A stretch of DNA of 64,000 nucleotides from Trichuris trichiura (lineage: Eukaryota; Nematoda; Enoplea; Trichinellida; Trichuridae), in contig JBAJFE010000026.1 of NCBI GenBank assembly GCA_037903355.1, forward strand, positions 1,674,001 to 1,738,000, written 5' to 3'. The position numbers were made by a program, and so were the translations under genes. Below, piece by piece: positions 48,520-61,639 of this stretch. The stretch's first letter is position 1; each line of letters opens with the position of its first letter. Below the pieces are notes generated by a model. That model ran no database searches and had not been told where the DNA came from. It saw only the letters and a list, made by a program, of their open reading frames with translations.

Positions 48520-49062
48520 GAACTTGTCAAGGCAACGAAGTTGGTAAAAGTACACAGCAAATAAAATGCAACTACATCGCCTTTTTTCGCTGAAAAAGAC
48601 ACAAGCAGCTACTGAGTCACGCGGTTGTTCGTACACTGCGAAACGCTACAGGACGAGCGCCCAATAAATAACAAGTGAAACATGGTAAAGGCACGAGCAA
48701 GAAGAGCTTTTACTTAAGTTACCTACGCAACGAATAAATAGAAATTCACAAACCAACGTTACGCAGTCACATGCCGTACAATATTATAAAAGTGCTCAGG
48801 TTTTTGGCTAACTGTAACGACGAGCCGGGTGAGTCATAGCAATGCTGAGCTAGAGTTGCTTTGCAGAGTTGTGACGTCAGCTAAATTTGCAAAGCTTAGC
48901 TACTATTTATACGAGCTATTGGGCTAGCTGAATGCTTGCAAATTTCCAACTTTGAAGACAATTTGTGAGAAATTGTGTTGGTACCTGCGCATCTCTTATT
49001 TTCCTACTTTGACGTGTTGTACTGTTGTTGGTTCTTTGATTATTTGAATCGGGAACGTTAAA
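48520..49062. promoter_or_regulatory. Divergent promoter of ZCCHC7-like gene and PSMD2
   Basis: 543 bp between two head-to-head genes. It contains a perfect CRE palindrome TGACGTCA at 48872-48879, 184 bp upstream of the PSMD2 start codon. No TATA box is obvious. Shared control of an RNA-surveillance factor and a proteasome subunit is possible but unproven. Confidence 0.5.
48872..48879. promoter_or_regulatory. CRE-type octamer in the divergent promoter
   Basis: Perfect TGACGTCA within GTTGTGACGTCAGCTAAA, placed between the two divergent start codons where a bZIP (CREB/ATF) site would be functional. Confidence 0.4.
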
Positions 49063-52000
49063 ATGACAATTCCCGACGCTCCCGAGGAGGTAAAAGAGTC
49101 GGTGGTTAAGCAGCATGGAAAAGTCAAGCCCGAAGCGACCGAGCTGGTAAAAGAATAAAAATGGTGCATATTATGGTTTGACGGTTATTTTTCTGTTCAG
49201 TCCGAAGAGGACAGGAAGTTGCTGATGGATTTGGAAGTTTACGTGGATAGTCTACAGGTAAACTTGTCTAGTATCGTTGCAAGAGCCTATTGCCTGCTTT
49301 ACAGAGTGAGGATCAGTCTTTGTACGTCCCTGCTCTGGAAGGCTTGCGTACGATTATTAGATCGTCGACCACTAGCGTTACGTCAGTGCCTAAACCGTTA
49401 AAATTTATGCGCCCATATTACGCCACAATGAAAGAGGTGCACGCGAAAATTACAAACGATGCTGCTAAGGTTCCTTTCTCATTCCCAACTCACTTTGCAC
49501 TATGTCCTGACGGTTATCTGTTCAGAAACTGTGTGCGGACATCATCTCAGCGTTGGCTATGACTTGCAGCAGACGGGGAGATCATGATTGCTTAAAATAC
49601 CATCTCTTGGGTTCAAGGGAGCAGGTCGATTCATGGGGCCATGAATACGTCCGGTAAGTAGTTTTTCTTTACTTTCTTCTTTTGACGCGTCAAACTGAAG
49701 GCATTTGTCCTGCGAAATTTCAACGCAGTGGGAAGAGGAAATGCACAGCGACATGCAAGATGACACTAAGCTAAAAACTCTAAAGTTGCTGACCCGCGAA
49801 ATAGTTCCATACTTTTTGAAACACAATGGTGAAGCTGAAGCTTGCGATTTTTTAATGGAAATGGAAGACGTGGAACTCATTGAAGAGTTCTGCGACGCAG
49901 AAGCTTATCCACGCATTTGTCTCTATTTGATGTCGTAAGAATTGCTCCTTTTGGGGCGCTGTACTTCATTGAACTTACGTTAGATGCGTTCCTTACGTTC
50001 CCGAGCCCGAAAATTCAAATCTCTTATGGACCGTGATGCGAATATATTTAAAATTCGGCCGCCATTTTGAAGCACTGCGATGCGCTCTCATGTTGAACGA
50101 CATGGACAAAGTGAAGGACATATTTTTGAATTGCGACGAAATGTGAGAATATTCTTTCTTCGGTAGCGACCGTAATTTTGTTTTTTGAATGTGTAGCGTT
50201 GTGCAGAAACAGATGGCTTTTCTGCTGGCCAGACATCAAGTCTTTATCGACATTCCGGACGACGTTCCCTATTCGTCTGATCTTAGGGAGTTGATGTCCA
50301 ACTGCAATCTTTCCCAATATTTTTTGGCATTGGCGCGAGAGGCAAACATCTTATTTACGCTTTTTTCGCCGTATATATGTTATGTAACTTTTTTTAGTTG
50401 GATATAATGGAGCCAAAAGTGCCGGAAGACGTATATAAAACAAATGTGGACATGAACGGTAAGCATGCACTTTTTCGTTATAAATTACGACTTTTAGCAA
50501 AGTAATGTATTAAGCTAGTGCAGCTTTTTCGGTCGAAAAGAGCGCTTTTCACTTTTAATCTTCCTTTCAGTACCTATCTATCGCAAACCGACTGTAGACA
50601 CAGTACGATTTCAAAATTTCAAACAATCGCTACAGTATCTTAAGAAGAAATCAAGTTGTTATTAAATATTGTCTTATTTTGTGATTGACTTTCAAACGGG
50701 TAATGGTTATTTGCTACATTAAAGCTTTCTGTATATCCAGTAGCGTAGTATCCATTTTCTTTTTCTAGTTGCACTGTCGATATAGAGCTTGTTTTGCAGT
50801 TGGTTTGCTCGTTCCGCGTATTCAATTCCTATATCTATTGTTGATCGAAAAGTAGATTTTGTCAGTAGTGTTAGTTTGTTGCTACGTTCGCTCGGTGGGA
50901 TGGGCTTTTACTTTCAGTAGTCAACGCCGATTCGGCCAGGGCAAATCTGGCATCGAGCTTCGTTAACGGTTTTGTCAATACTGGCTTTTGTGTGGACAAG
51001 CTTATCACTGAGGACGCCAATTCTTGGTTCTACAAAAACAAAGACCATGGTATACTTGGCCAATAGGTGTTTGCTCATTTAAATTTTAAAAACCGCTCAT
51101 TCAGCAATGATTAGCGCCGCTGCCAGTCAAGGTCTAATATACCGGTGGGATGTGGACAACGGGCTGACCAACATTGATAAATTCCTATATTCAAACGACG
51201 ACAATATAAAGGTGTTTTATCCATTGAATTGCCTTTGTTCATTTATTAATTTTGTTGGTTTAAGGCGGGAAGCTTACTTGCAGTTGGCGTTGTAAGTTGT
51301 GGCGTCCATCACGAATGCGATCCGGCGCAAGCTTTGCTTCTTGATTACGTGCAAAGTCCCAAAAACATTCTGCGGATATGTAGCACGTTAGGGTATTGTC
51401 CCAACTCGAAAGCGCGCAGCGTCGAATAATAGAAAGCGCTTTTTCCTAGGCTTGGCCTTGCTTACGCGAACTCAAAGCTCGCTTCCGTCGAAGAGACTAT
51501 AGTTCCTCAGCTGGTGAATTCTCTTTCCAATCCGAAAAACAATAACGAAGTATGATAATAACTTTGCATACTCTTGCTCAACTTGCTCTTTTCAAGATAA
51601 GCGGTATCATTGGGTTAGCACTTGGTTTCATTCTTGTCTCGTCAGCGAACAACTCTATTGCAACGTTGCTATGGCAGTTTCTTTTGGATAAGGAGGAAAG
51701 CGAACTGAAGGACCCGAACTTGCGCTTGCTGGTTCTTGGAATAGCCCTAATATATTTAGGTATGCACACGCGGTAGGAAAAGTTAACTTTTTGCAAAAAT
51801 ATCTCGCAGGTCGGCAAGACGCTGCCGATGTGATAATGGAAAGTTTGAAAGTTTTGCCAAAATCTTTCGGCAGCTTCGCGTCCACATTGGTAGAAGTATC
51901 CGCCTACGCCGGAACGGGCAACGTCCTGAAGATCCAAGATTTATTGTTCCTCTGTTCGACGCGTACGAACAAACAAGAGCAGAAGGTTTGAACGTCCAAA

Positions 52001-53190
52001 TCATCCTTATTCCTTCCCATCAGTGTTGTTGTAACAGTCTACTGGCGAAAAAGATAAAAAGGAAAAGAAAAAGGAATCAGAATCCGATAGGTTCGATCCA
52101 TCGATCATGGAACAAGCAGTAGCAGTTCTTGGCATTGCCTTAATTGCTCTTGGAGAGGATATAGGCGCTTCGATGAGCTTCCGTCTGTTGGGGCATTTGG
52201 TACGCTCTCTTTCTTTGCCCGCTACGGCGAACGTCAATTGATAAGACCTTATCTTTCTTATGCGCGTTCGCGAGATGCAAATTTTAAATTTGAAAATAAT
52301 ACTACCTGCAGATCCGCTACGGTGAACCACACGTACGTCGCGCTGTGCCGTTGGCTTTGGGCCTTATTTCGGTCAGCAATCCGCAGCTGAACGTTTTGGA
52401 AATGCTGACGAAATTTTCGCACGACCAAGACGTGGAAATAGCGTACAACGCAATTTTCGCTTTGGGTCTCATCGGCGCAGGTGTCTTTTGATCCGTTACC
52501 CTATTATGCTTAAACGGCAACTCGCGTAGGAACGAACAATGCACGGTTAGGCACAACGCTCCGACAGTTGGCCCTTTATCATGCCAGAGATGCTTCCTGT
52601 TTCATGATGGTACGAATTGCCCAAGGATTGACTCATCTTGGAAAAGGGACAATGACGTTAAGCCCTTTCCACAGCGAACGTCAGCTTTTGAATCCAAGCG
52701 CTATGGCGGGCCTATTTACCACCTGCTTTTGTTTCTTGGACGTCTACAGTACTATACTTTCAAAGCAGCATTATTTGCTGTATTCGCTAGTTCCGGCTAT
52801 CAATCCACGCATGCTTATTACTTTTGTTCTAAACAACGACGAGGAGGCGCAGCTTATACAGCACAACGTCAATGTTCGTGTTGGTCAGGTAATCTTCGTC
52901 TTTTTTTCCCGCAAAACCTATTGGCTTGTGGGCACTTTATAGGCAGTGGACGTGGTTGGTCAGGCGGGCAAGCCAAAAACGATTACTGGTTTTCAAACTT
53001 ACAGTACGCCAGTTCTTTTGGGACACGGAGAACGAGCAGAGCTCGCCACGGACGATTGTAAGTTGACACGCAACTTTGGTTGGTCATCCGCCACGTCTGT
53101 ATTCATTCGTTTTTAGACATATCCGTGTCGCCCGTATTAGAAGGAGCGGTAATTTTGACTAAGAAAAACACTACGATGGACACGACGTGA
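49063..53190 (+). CDS. PSMD2: 26S proteasome regulatory subunit Rpn1/PSMD2
   Basis: Nineteen exons keep frame to 905 residues (human PSMD2 has 908). Starts: 49063, 49201, 49305,49526, 49701, 49984, 50197, 50398, 50918, 51105, 51265, 51450, 51597, 51810, 52038, 52312, 52530, 52943, 53117. Clear matches include [105 protein letters not shown] and [18 protein letters not shown]. Rpn1 is the base scaffold that docks ubiquitin receptors and shuttles through its PC-repeat toroid. The acidic/Lys-rich insert ([13 protein letters not shown]) is in the usual place. The PC-repeat region has drifted more than the ends. Intron 7 begins with GC (50342). Its stop is 89 bp from the NCKAP1 stop, tail to tail. 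Confidence 0.97.
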
Positions 53191-53279
53191 TCCTTTCGGT
53201 TTAAGCAGTTGCTTCGGTAGATTTCCGTTATCTCAGTTTGTACACGGTATTTAGTCGATTTTAAAAAGCAAAAAAAAAT

Positions 53280-56200
53280 TTACATTACTACTGCATGCGA
53301 AAAAGCTTGCTCGTAGCAGGAACGATAAGCATTGCGTACGAGGTTGTACGGAAAGCAGGACTCCAACAGGTCGGCAGTTAGGAAGGGCGATTGTTCAACT
53401 ATTTGTTCCAAAATAACGTAGGCCGATTCCTTGTTGCGCAGCGCCTCGCGGTCGCTCGCATCGGCGTTCATGCGCAACAGACTACTTGACGCCAGCTGCA
53501 ACGAAGCAATTACCGCAAAACGAAAACGTTATATGCTTTTTTTTTGCTTACCGCTAAAAATTCCTTCATTCGCGCCACTACATCATCATGTCTATGTATG
53601 GTAAATAGCGCCCCGGCAATAGAGGAAATAGCCTTTGCAATACAGTGGCTATTGCTCATGTGGGCTACAAGTTACAAGCTTACTTGTCCTTATGTTCTTC
53701 TAAAATATCAACTTACTATCTAGCGTCGCTTGGTAGCATAAATTATCGCCATGTGCTAGCTTAGGCAGCGAAACAGCAATGAATACCATTAGTAAGCAAC
53801 AAACCGAGTAGTCCTCTTCGGTCGCTTCGTCTATAGAAGATAAGTGCGTGTAGCTGAGATAGGCCAGTCGAGCTGTGGTACGTACCTTGTTTTTGTGCTC
53901 TGATTGCGTTGACCAGATGTGCATCAACAATGTGCATCAACAATGCACGGAAGTCCAGCCGCTGAGAACATCTCGTTCACTTCCTAAACTGTTCACTTCA
54001 TTTCAGTCTGTTTTTTATTTAATTATACCAAAGTATCCGGTACGTCATCCGGGAAAGAATCCTGGAAAGATTTGACGCAACTGAACAGGAATGGCACTCT
54101 GTCGCTGACCACCTGAAAGCGAATCAAGAAGCAAAGTAAGTAAATACCTAACTTTTTGAACTTACATCCCGAAGCGCGTCGTTTAGGAGATCGCGGAAGC
54201 TGATTATTTCGCCAATGATCGTCACCCGCTGAAGTAGGTTGTCCACCGCGTTTATCTGCTTCTTGTTACTGTCCGATTCTTTTTTTGAAAGAAAACAAGC
54301 CGAGATTTGAATTTCTCAAAACCTGTACTCGAACCTACCAATCAGATGACGGTACAAAGTGCGCATTTTATCGGGTCGATCATAGCTGGAACGCATCGTA
54401 CGCAGCGTGTCTCTATTCTGAAGCACCAATTTCTGCGTACCAACATTGGTCATCGAAAGAGTTTGCAATATTATTCAATATAGCAAGCAACCTTAAGCTC
54501 GTTGATTTGGCTGGCCACATGCCACATCAGCCTTTCGCTCATGAATTTCACGCCCAAAGGACTCAGCAGTTGTGCCAATGCCTTCAATTCTACAAGCCGA
54601 TAGCTGCAGGACAGAATGGCGCTCTTTTTTTTCAAAATAAGTTAACCTGCATAGTCGGTATGCTCCTCAGGGATAAGGTTGGTGCCTGAATCGACCGTCG
54701 GATTGGTTACAAAGGTTCGCAGGTGACCACTGTACAAGAACTGATAAGTACTGACCCGACGGAGCAGCACTTCCAAGTACCTGCGAATGGAACAAGTCTC
54801 GTCGTCAAGAAATTTGACAACGTCAACTTTTACCATCTCGTATAGATGCTCGTCAGCGTCTCGTCTCCGTAACAATCTTGATGCTGCGTTTGTTGAGAAA
54901 GGACGTTGTTAAACAAGCCGACAATGTCGATTTGAACTAAAGTGTTTTCAAGTTACAACTATGCATATGCCACCGGATCACGTACCGTAATTTTCGATAG
55001 TCTGCAGCACGTCCATGTACGTTTGGACGCTATTCAACAATTCCGACGGTTTCGCTATCGTTTGCGTCTCTTTATCGTACATCGTCAGCGCCACAATTGT
55101 TCTAAAACATTTCAATTAGCTAGCCACGAAGATGCACACGAGCAGCGCGTACTTGTTGAAGCGGATACCCAAATGCTGGATGAGATATTCCCTTGGAGCA
55201 AAGGTGTGATCCCAAACGACTACTTGTGGATAGTAGTCGATAGCGAAGCACAATTCCGACAGCGCGAACTGCAGCTTGTCCAGTCTGTAAGTATGCAAAT
55301 TTTACCATTTAAGCCAGATCGTTCAAAAGAAAACTAGCAAACACTTACACGGTCATCTCGTCCCGAGACTGGCGATAGCTTTCGTCGCCCGGTAGCATGC
55401 TTTGGGGTGATAGAGGTCGTTTGGGTCCTTTCTTATCCAAAGTCATAAAACCACTCTTTTTGCGCTGTCGTTGAATGGCTTCAACGATCATTTTGGCGCA
55501 ATTTTTAGGAAGAAGCTTAAGTTTAAGAGAAAAACAGCTATGCTTTGCATCGTTTGCACTGCCGAAGTGTTCACCTCTTCCGAAAGAAGGCAGTGCTTCT
55601 CGCACACGTTCGCTACGACATTTCTTGTCTCTTTTGCCATCTCGTCCAGTAGCAAAGTGCAAAGGGAAAGACTCTTCTCGCTTATATGAACTCGCTGAAC
55701 ACAACAATGCAGTTAAAGCCAACGGAGCAAAGGTAGACGCGTGTGCAACCTCTTCTGGGCACATTTCGTGCAGGCAACAAGCGAAGTGGGAACATAGCAT
55801 TGGAAAGACGCAGACGAATCTGGACTGCGACGGATAGGCCAAACACATGCGGAAGTGAGTCTCGAATAAATTTGAATAGAAGCTAAAAAAAAGAGGATTA
55901 ACTTTTTCCTCATTTTCGCACGGGTATTACCAATAGAGCGAAAGGTTAGAAGTCTCATTAACCGTATGATCAAGGAAGTCGACCATTTTCAAATGGAATA
56001 CGCTTGTGTTCATTAGACATGCAAGTTTCGGATGTTCATGTATGGAAAAGTTGGATCGTTGCGAGCTTGTGTATGCCTTGAAAGCAAATGCTCTCGAAGG
56101 ATAGATAAGGATATTCTTAGCCTACTTGCAAGCGATACCAGTCGAGCCGAAGACCTCGAAAGTCGTACGGGGCTGAATCTAAATTGTGCAAACATAGCTT

Positions 56201-58193
56201 AATGGGCTTTCTGCCTCGGAAAGAATGCGTACCGTTTCTGAAGTCAGAAACTGACAAGTCGGCAATGGTTTGACAGAACGAAGAAAATATGACGTTGCTC
56301 TCCGAAGGAATCGACGCAATACTCTGCAGCATCTCATTCAAAGCCAATGCGTCGTAGCCGGACAGATAGGTCACGTGATATCGTTGTACAACAAAAGCGT
56401 AGCGCAGAAGTAGCCCTCTCAACTCGACCATATAGAATAACAATTCCGGAAGCATACGGTCGCCTAGCTCATCTCCGCTTCGACTCTTTGTTGACGTCTT
56501 GGCGGGCCAATAATTGGTATGACGAAGCAACCATTCCACCTCATCCTTTGTAAAAGACAAGGCCATAAGGACCAAAAGAATTTTTGGCGCCAACAGGCCA
56601 GGTTGGTCGGCCAATATCAAAAATAATTCTTTCAGTGCAGTTCGAAGAAACTTTCTCTTCTCGCTATGAATATAGCCGCTGAAATTAGGAAAAAAACTAT
56701 TCAGCAGCCTTTGCGTCACGACTACATCATTACGATTGCTGCAGAGCAGTTGCGTAGAATTCTTTCACGTCGGAAATGCGTTTGTTGTATCTAAACAGAC
56801 CCATTAGCAAGGGATGGAATTCCTTGCAGAGACTACAGTACCCTTTGATTCCTTCAAAAAAGGTTTGTATATATTGATGCGGATAAAATACTTCGTCTCG
56901 GAAAAGGGTAACAACAAGATCGTATTCCAAAGCTCGCTGCCAAAGGTCGCAAAAGACAGGTTGTGACAAGGCGCCGTGGCACATTGCAAGACCAACTAAA
57001 CATAAACAATTGAATAACAAATTTCTGATGCATCTATGCTAAAGATTACAAACTATCCAGCGATTCATAGTGTCCATCGACAAGTACTCGCAGGGTATCT
57101 TAACTAAGCCTTATGACCACCATGTAGCACAAATGTAATACATACCGTATCCGATTGGTTAACATAGACAACCTGATTGGAAGCACCCACCAACGTTAGC
57201 ATTTGTCCAGCCCGCCATTGGTCAGCCGTCAAGTTTCTCCTGACGTAAACGGAAGCCAGCGAACTTATTGCACTAAGTAAAACCTACAATGAGCAGAAGT
57301 TGGGTGAACTTACAGTCGGCAACCAGAAATAATACCTTTGAATGAGGAACAAACTCTTCGGATAACTTTTTCAAAGGTTGTTCATAGTCCAAGATCATTT
57401 GTCCAAGACGCGGAAAGCACGCCTCGCTTAATTAGAAGATAAATAATTTCAAAAAGTGGTTGTAACATTACTGAAGCCCATTGTGCAGTTCGTATGCCGC
57501 GTTGTAGAGTCCAAGAACGGCTTTGCGATCGTCAATGCGAGACAGGAGGATCATCATTGACACGTAGCCGGTTACAAGATTCATATAAAGTTGGGTTAAG
57601 TCACAATTGACAGACTGCAAGTAACAATAATGGAGTAGTAGTTGATTGAGAAAAGGAAAATGAATGATCAGCTTACTATGTTAAAGATAATCTGGCAAGC
57701 ATCGATAATGGTCAGCAGTTCGGCTATGTGATCCTGAGCAGTGTAAGAATTAAAATAATTTGTAAACGTTCATCCAACACACCTTTAAGTCCATAAGGTC
57801 GACAAACGTGTTGTAATACAAGGAAAGAGATTTGATCATTTCTTGCCTGATTGGATTTACTGATTGAAAGATAGTCTGAAAAAGACTTCAGCATTTGCCG
57901 GCTGTAATACAGCTCCGCGATACCGTGCTGCCGCGATTGTCCATAGTTGGAAACTTTTTCGTAATTGTCTTTATAGCATTTTCCAAGTTTCGTTCCGTCA
58001 AGAACTTCGGCTTTGACTTCACGTCGTCGCATGCCTAAAGCGTCGTGCAAAGCTGGAAATGCGCATGCGAGCATTCGTGATAACGAACCTTTTTTATATT
58101 GTACAGCCGAGTGATTATTCCCCATGTACGTTCGTTCAGGATGACTAATTTTTCCGCAATCTTTTGTTGGGAAGCATTGATGCCTTTCATCAT
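53280..58193 (-). CDS. NCKAP1: NCKAP1/HEM/GEX-3, WAVE regulatory complex subunit
   Basis: A many-exon minus-strand gene. The first three exons resolve as 58193-58089, 58034-57924 and 57875-57783, all in frame. They encode [40 protein letters not shown] and [14 protein letters not shown]. Downstream matches to human NCKAP1 are unambiguous: [108 protein letters not shown] and the C-terminal [27 protein letters not shown]1 pairs with Sra1/CYFIP in the WAVE complex that links Rac to Arp2/3 actin assembly; the C. elegans gene is gex-3. I did not resolve every internal junction. The start has two tandem ATGs (58193 and 58190). Confidence 0.94.
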
Positions 58194-59126
58194 ATTTTGA
58201 TTGTTTCTATATGCTGTAGACGTTTACGCACTGAACCGGATATGCTACGCTGTCACAACTTTTATAATTTAAAAAATAAACGCTCATCCGAACGAAGGTA
58301 CAGTAAGAAAGATCATCAGGCAGAATAGCCTACGCTGTAATGACGAAACTGCTCCTATAATTGGCGGTTTGTTAGCCCGCCCTATTTCTTTTCCTTAATA
58401 ACAGTGTTTGCCCATTTTAATCTGAGTATTATCAGTCGTTCAGTCGTAAAGACTTTGTGAATTGAGCCTATAATCAGCCTTTTCATTTGCAAATGAAACA
58501 ACTACATTAGGGACTGAGGCTTGCAACCCAAAATAGAAAGTTAAAAATTCCGCGATTATTTCGTGGCTTGTTTAAGAGTGACGTGTAGTCAGAAGGCTGC
58601 TTAGCCTCAAAAAACTGTCACTTCAAAGATTGGCGCAGGTTTGGCCAGTTGACGATTTTTTAGAATTTGATTGGTCACTGTGATCTTTAATTTTTTGTAT
58701 TCGAAATTTGCCAATGCGGAAAAGGCCAAAATTTTCTTCGCCTGCTAAAAAGCTTCGAACTGAACCTGTAAACACTTAAAGTTAAGTTCAGTGTAAGCTG
58801 TTTTGGTTTGCCATCGTTTCATAAAATTCGTAGTTTTACGACAGTCAAAGCGCAGTATTAATCATTAGAAATAACGCTGAAAAGTACTGCACTGTTCTGG
58901 AAGTTGCCAACTTGCTTGCTTTCCTACAAAAGCGAACTATGCGGAACGATTCTCCCGCAAATAGCGGGTGGTCATCATTTAAGCAATATTCCAAAAACAG
59001 AGGAAAGCTTTTAAACAGTAGCAATACTTCCCTAAAAGGTGTTGCTATTTACTCCGCCAAAATACCGTAAGAGGCAAAATGAACAGTAGAGGTGAACTCT
59101 ACTGGCAAAACATTAAAAGCGTATGG
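58194..59126. other. Intergenic between NCKAP1 and the ETS gene
   Basis: 933 bp that should contain the NCKAP1 promoter and the ETS-gene 3' end. AT-rich, with no recognisable exon or strong repeat. Confidence 0.5.
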
Positions 59127-59897
59127 CTATGCCGGTTTCCAGTCAACAGCATGTGGTCCAAACTTATAAACCAAGCGTCTCCCGCTCACGGGCAAGATGA
59201 TCTTGCTGTTGTAGTAATAGCGCATTGCTCTGCTCAACTTTTCGTATGTCATTCTCGAATTATTCTTTTTCAAACCCCAAAGTTGAGCCATCTTTTCGGA
59301 TTCTACTATTCGGAAAATACCTTCTTCACGATTTTCCCATCGAACAATAGAAGGGCATGTTTCCGGATTCTTTAGCGTATCTCGAATAAATTCCCAAAGT
59401 TTGTTACCAGACTTATGGTGGCCTCGCTTGCCCTCAGATCCATCATTTTCTGTTCTAGTGGCCGATTTCCTTGTCGCGGACCTTGAACTTCTCCGTTCGT
59501 CCTCCTTTGGAGAAAGGCGTACTGTCTTTGAAGTACCAGTACTTTCCGGAGACGAACTTTGACATGGCGCCTCACGCTGATCATCTGCACTTCTGGGTAA
59601 TGCATCGCTGCACAGATTTCGGAATTCTCGAAACAACAGCGTGCCATATTTGGGATCACGTTCCTTAAAATTCTCTTCAGACATCAGCGCCATGAACTTT
59701 CCGGCGCATCCACTGAACTTGTGAACATTTAATTCTTCAAAAGGTACCCGATACTTGCCGGCAACGTATATCATAAAACCGATTAAATCATCCACGTTCC
59801 AATCCTCAGTTTTTTTTGAGCGGAATGTTTCCAAGTCAAGCCGCACACTGTTCGGCAGTGTCTTGAATCTGACGGAAGAAAGCGTTCCCCGCGACAT
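59127..59897 (-). CDS. ETS transcription factor with Pointed domain (ESE/ELF3-EHF type)
   Basis: A single-exon coding frame of 256 residues. A Pointed/SAM domain (about 30-95: WNVDDLIGFMIYVAGKYRVP, KYGTLLFREF) is followed by a basic Ser/Arg-rich linker (RSSRSATRKSATR) and a C-terminal ETS domain (about 165-250: NKLWEFIRDTLKNPE, FRIVESEKMAQLWG, MTYEKLSRAMRYYY, GRRLVYKFG). The DNA-contacting arginines of helix 3 (RAMRYYY) are intact, so it should bind GGAA/T cores in the nucleus. ETS at the extreme C-terminus with a nearby PNT suits the epithelial ESE group (ELF3, EHF, ELF5). The first in-frame ATG after an acceptor-like TTTCCCTCATTTAG near 59948 is chosen, which suggests an intron in the 5' leader. 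An ATG at 59993 lies before that acceptor. Confidence 0.93.
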   Translation of the reverse strand: MSRGTLSSVRFKTLPNSVRLDLETFRSKKTEDWNVDDLIGFMIYVAGKYRVPFEELNVHKFSGCAGKFMALMSEENFKERDPKYGTLLFREFRNLCSDALPRSADDQREAPCQSSSPESTGTSKTVRLSPKEDERRSSRSATRKSATRTENDGSEGKRGHHKSGNKLWEFIRDTLKNPETCPSIVRWENREEGIFRIVESEKMAQLWGLKKNNSRMTYEKLSRAMRYYYNSKIILPVSGRRLVYKFGPHAVDWKPA

Positions 59898-61639
59898 CTC
59901 TGCTGCATTACAGCATACTGTGTGAACGACGTGAGAACATTTTACGCGCCTAAATGAGGGAAAGCTGAAAAGACCAATAATGAAAACAAACATTATTGTA
60001 TCTTCGCAGCTGACACACCGTAAACTCCGCAGTCGAAGAGGAAAATTTATTTCGCAAATTTAACACTACTGAAGTTAACTTCCTTTTCTGGATACAGTAA
60101 GATTAATACCTGCAGATCACTCAAGTTTCGTTTAATTCACTGATAAATTAATTCAGTGCTTGATAAGGGCAAAAAAACAAAAGTAAGAGGAACACCACTA
60201 GACCTATCTACAAAATTTCAATGGAGGACTCGCATGCGAAATGCGCAAACTTTTCGCTTTGTTGCGTTCGCCACAAAGCTTCTAAGCCTTTGCAAATTAC
60301 TGCTGTTGGCGCAGTTACGCTGCGCTGTTAAGAAAAATTTTCGGCGGATAGAAAAATTTGGTTTCTCAGTTTTTTGGTTACTTCGACAAGCGTACATGCA
60401 GCCCAAAAACGGAATGGATGAAGGATGTTTTAATTCAGCCATTAAATTATACTTGCAGTTGCATTTTTTGTAACTGCGTGTGTTATTTCACTCTTACTTC
60501 GCTATTTCGATTTTTTCTGCTCAAACGTATCCGGCCTGTTAATCACTTCTCGTGACGACTTTTGGCCAACAGTCAGTGAGAACAGCAGATGTCAATCAGA
60601 GCGGATAACGCATGAGCAGGGGGCTGTCTGCTCGAGTATCACATAAAACTTTCATTCTTTTTTTCACTTACATTTATAGCTTCAGAATAATTTGTTCGCA
60701 TTAGTACTTCAATAAAATAATTCAAAGAAGCCTTTCGCCGAAAATAAATCTTTTTCTGCGTCATCCTCGCGAAGGATATACCGTAATACAAAAATGCAGG
60801 TACAGTTACGAAAGCGCCATCCTGTCCAGCTCGTAGTTAACCGTACGCAGAAATACAGTTTTTGTGCATGCGTTTCGACTTAGTTAAGGGTTAGGAAAGG
60901 TGCTTGGCAGCAAAACCTTGACGTAGAGCATCATCGGTAGCCCTGTTCTGCCATTAATGAAGCCTAAACCTAAATGCAAAAATTATACTTCGGCTTCAGC
61001 TTACGTATGAACAAGAAATAACGGTCTCCATAGCTGATAGTTAAGATAAGATAGGATTCTAATGGAAGAGAACCTGCATTCCGCGGTGTACGGTATGTTG
61101 TTCGCGAAGCTTTGGAAGCAAGAGCAGTTTTTCTAATGCCAACCGTTAAAAAGTTTGAACAGTTCCTAAAGCAGTGTAAATGCAACGATGTTGCCGCGCG
61201 TCAAGCAAATGTCTGTAACAAAGGCGTAAAGAGTTGACTCCCAAGTTAGTATGCAGCAGGAACGGCGGTCACAATCGTACTCGTCACCGCTCCAAATGTC
61301 TTTGCTATATTACAATTGCGAGCTTGCTTCAGACCGGCCATTAACTTTCGAGAGAGAACTACCTGGTTTTTCTACTTTTCAAATGAGATAAAATAACTAA
61401 AGAAAAGAAAATTTTCAGAGCGTTAAAATTAAGATAAAAATCATTATTTCACACAACCAGCATTCACGGTAATGGTAAAAATCATTATTGTCTTGCGGAG
61501 TCGAACTTTTGTTATTCAAAAACTTTCTAAGCAAATAGTGCCGCTCAAAGATAATTTCCTACCGTAAGATAAAATGTTCGCAAGTAGTTGTTTGTACATG
61601 ACCACGCATTAACAGTACTCTGTACGTAGTTTAAAGCAG
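59898..61639. other. Intergenic, divergent control region of ETS and exonuclease genes
   Basis: 1.7 kb between two divergently transcribed genes. Open frames (for example 60156-60473) lack family motifs and run through AT-rich DNA. An acceptor-like site near 59948 probably belongs to the ETS 5' leader. I see no further gene. Confidence 0.5.
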
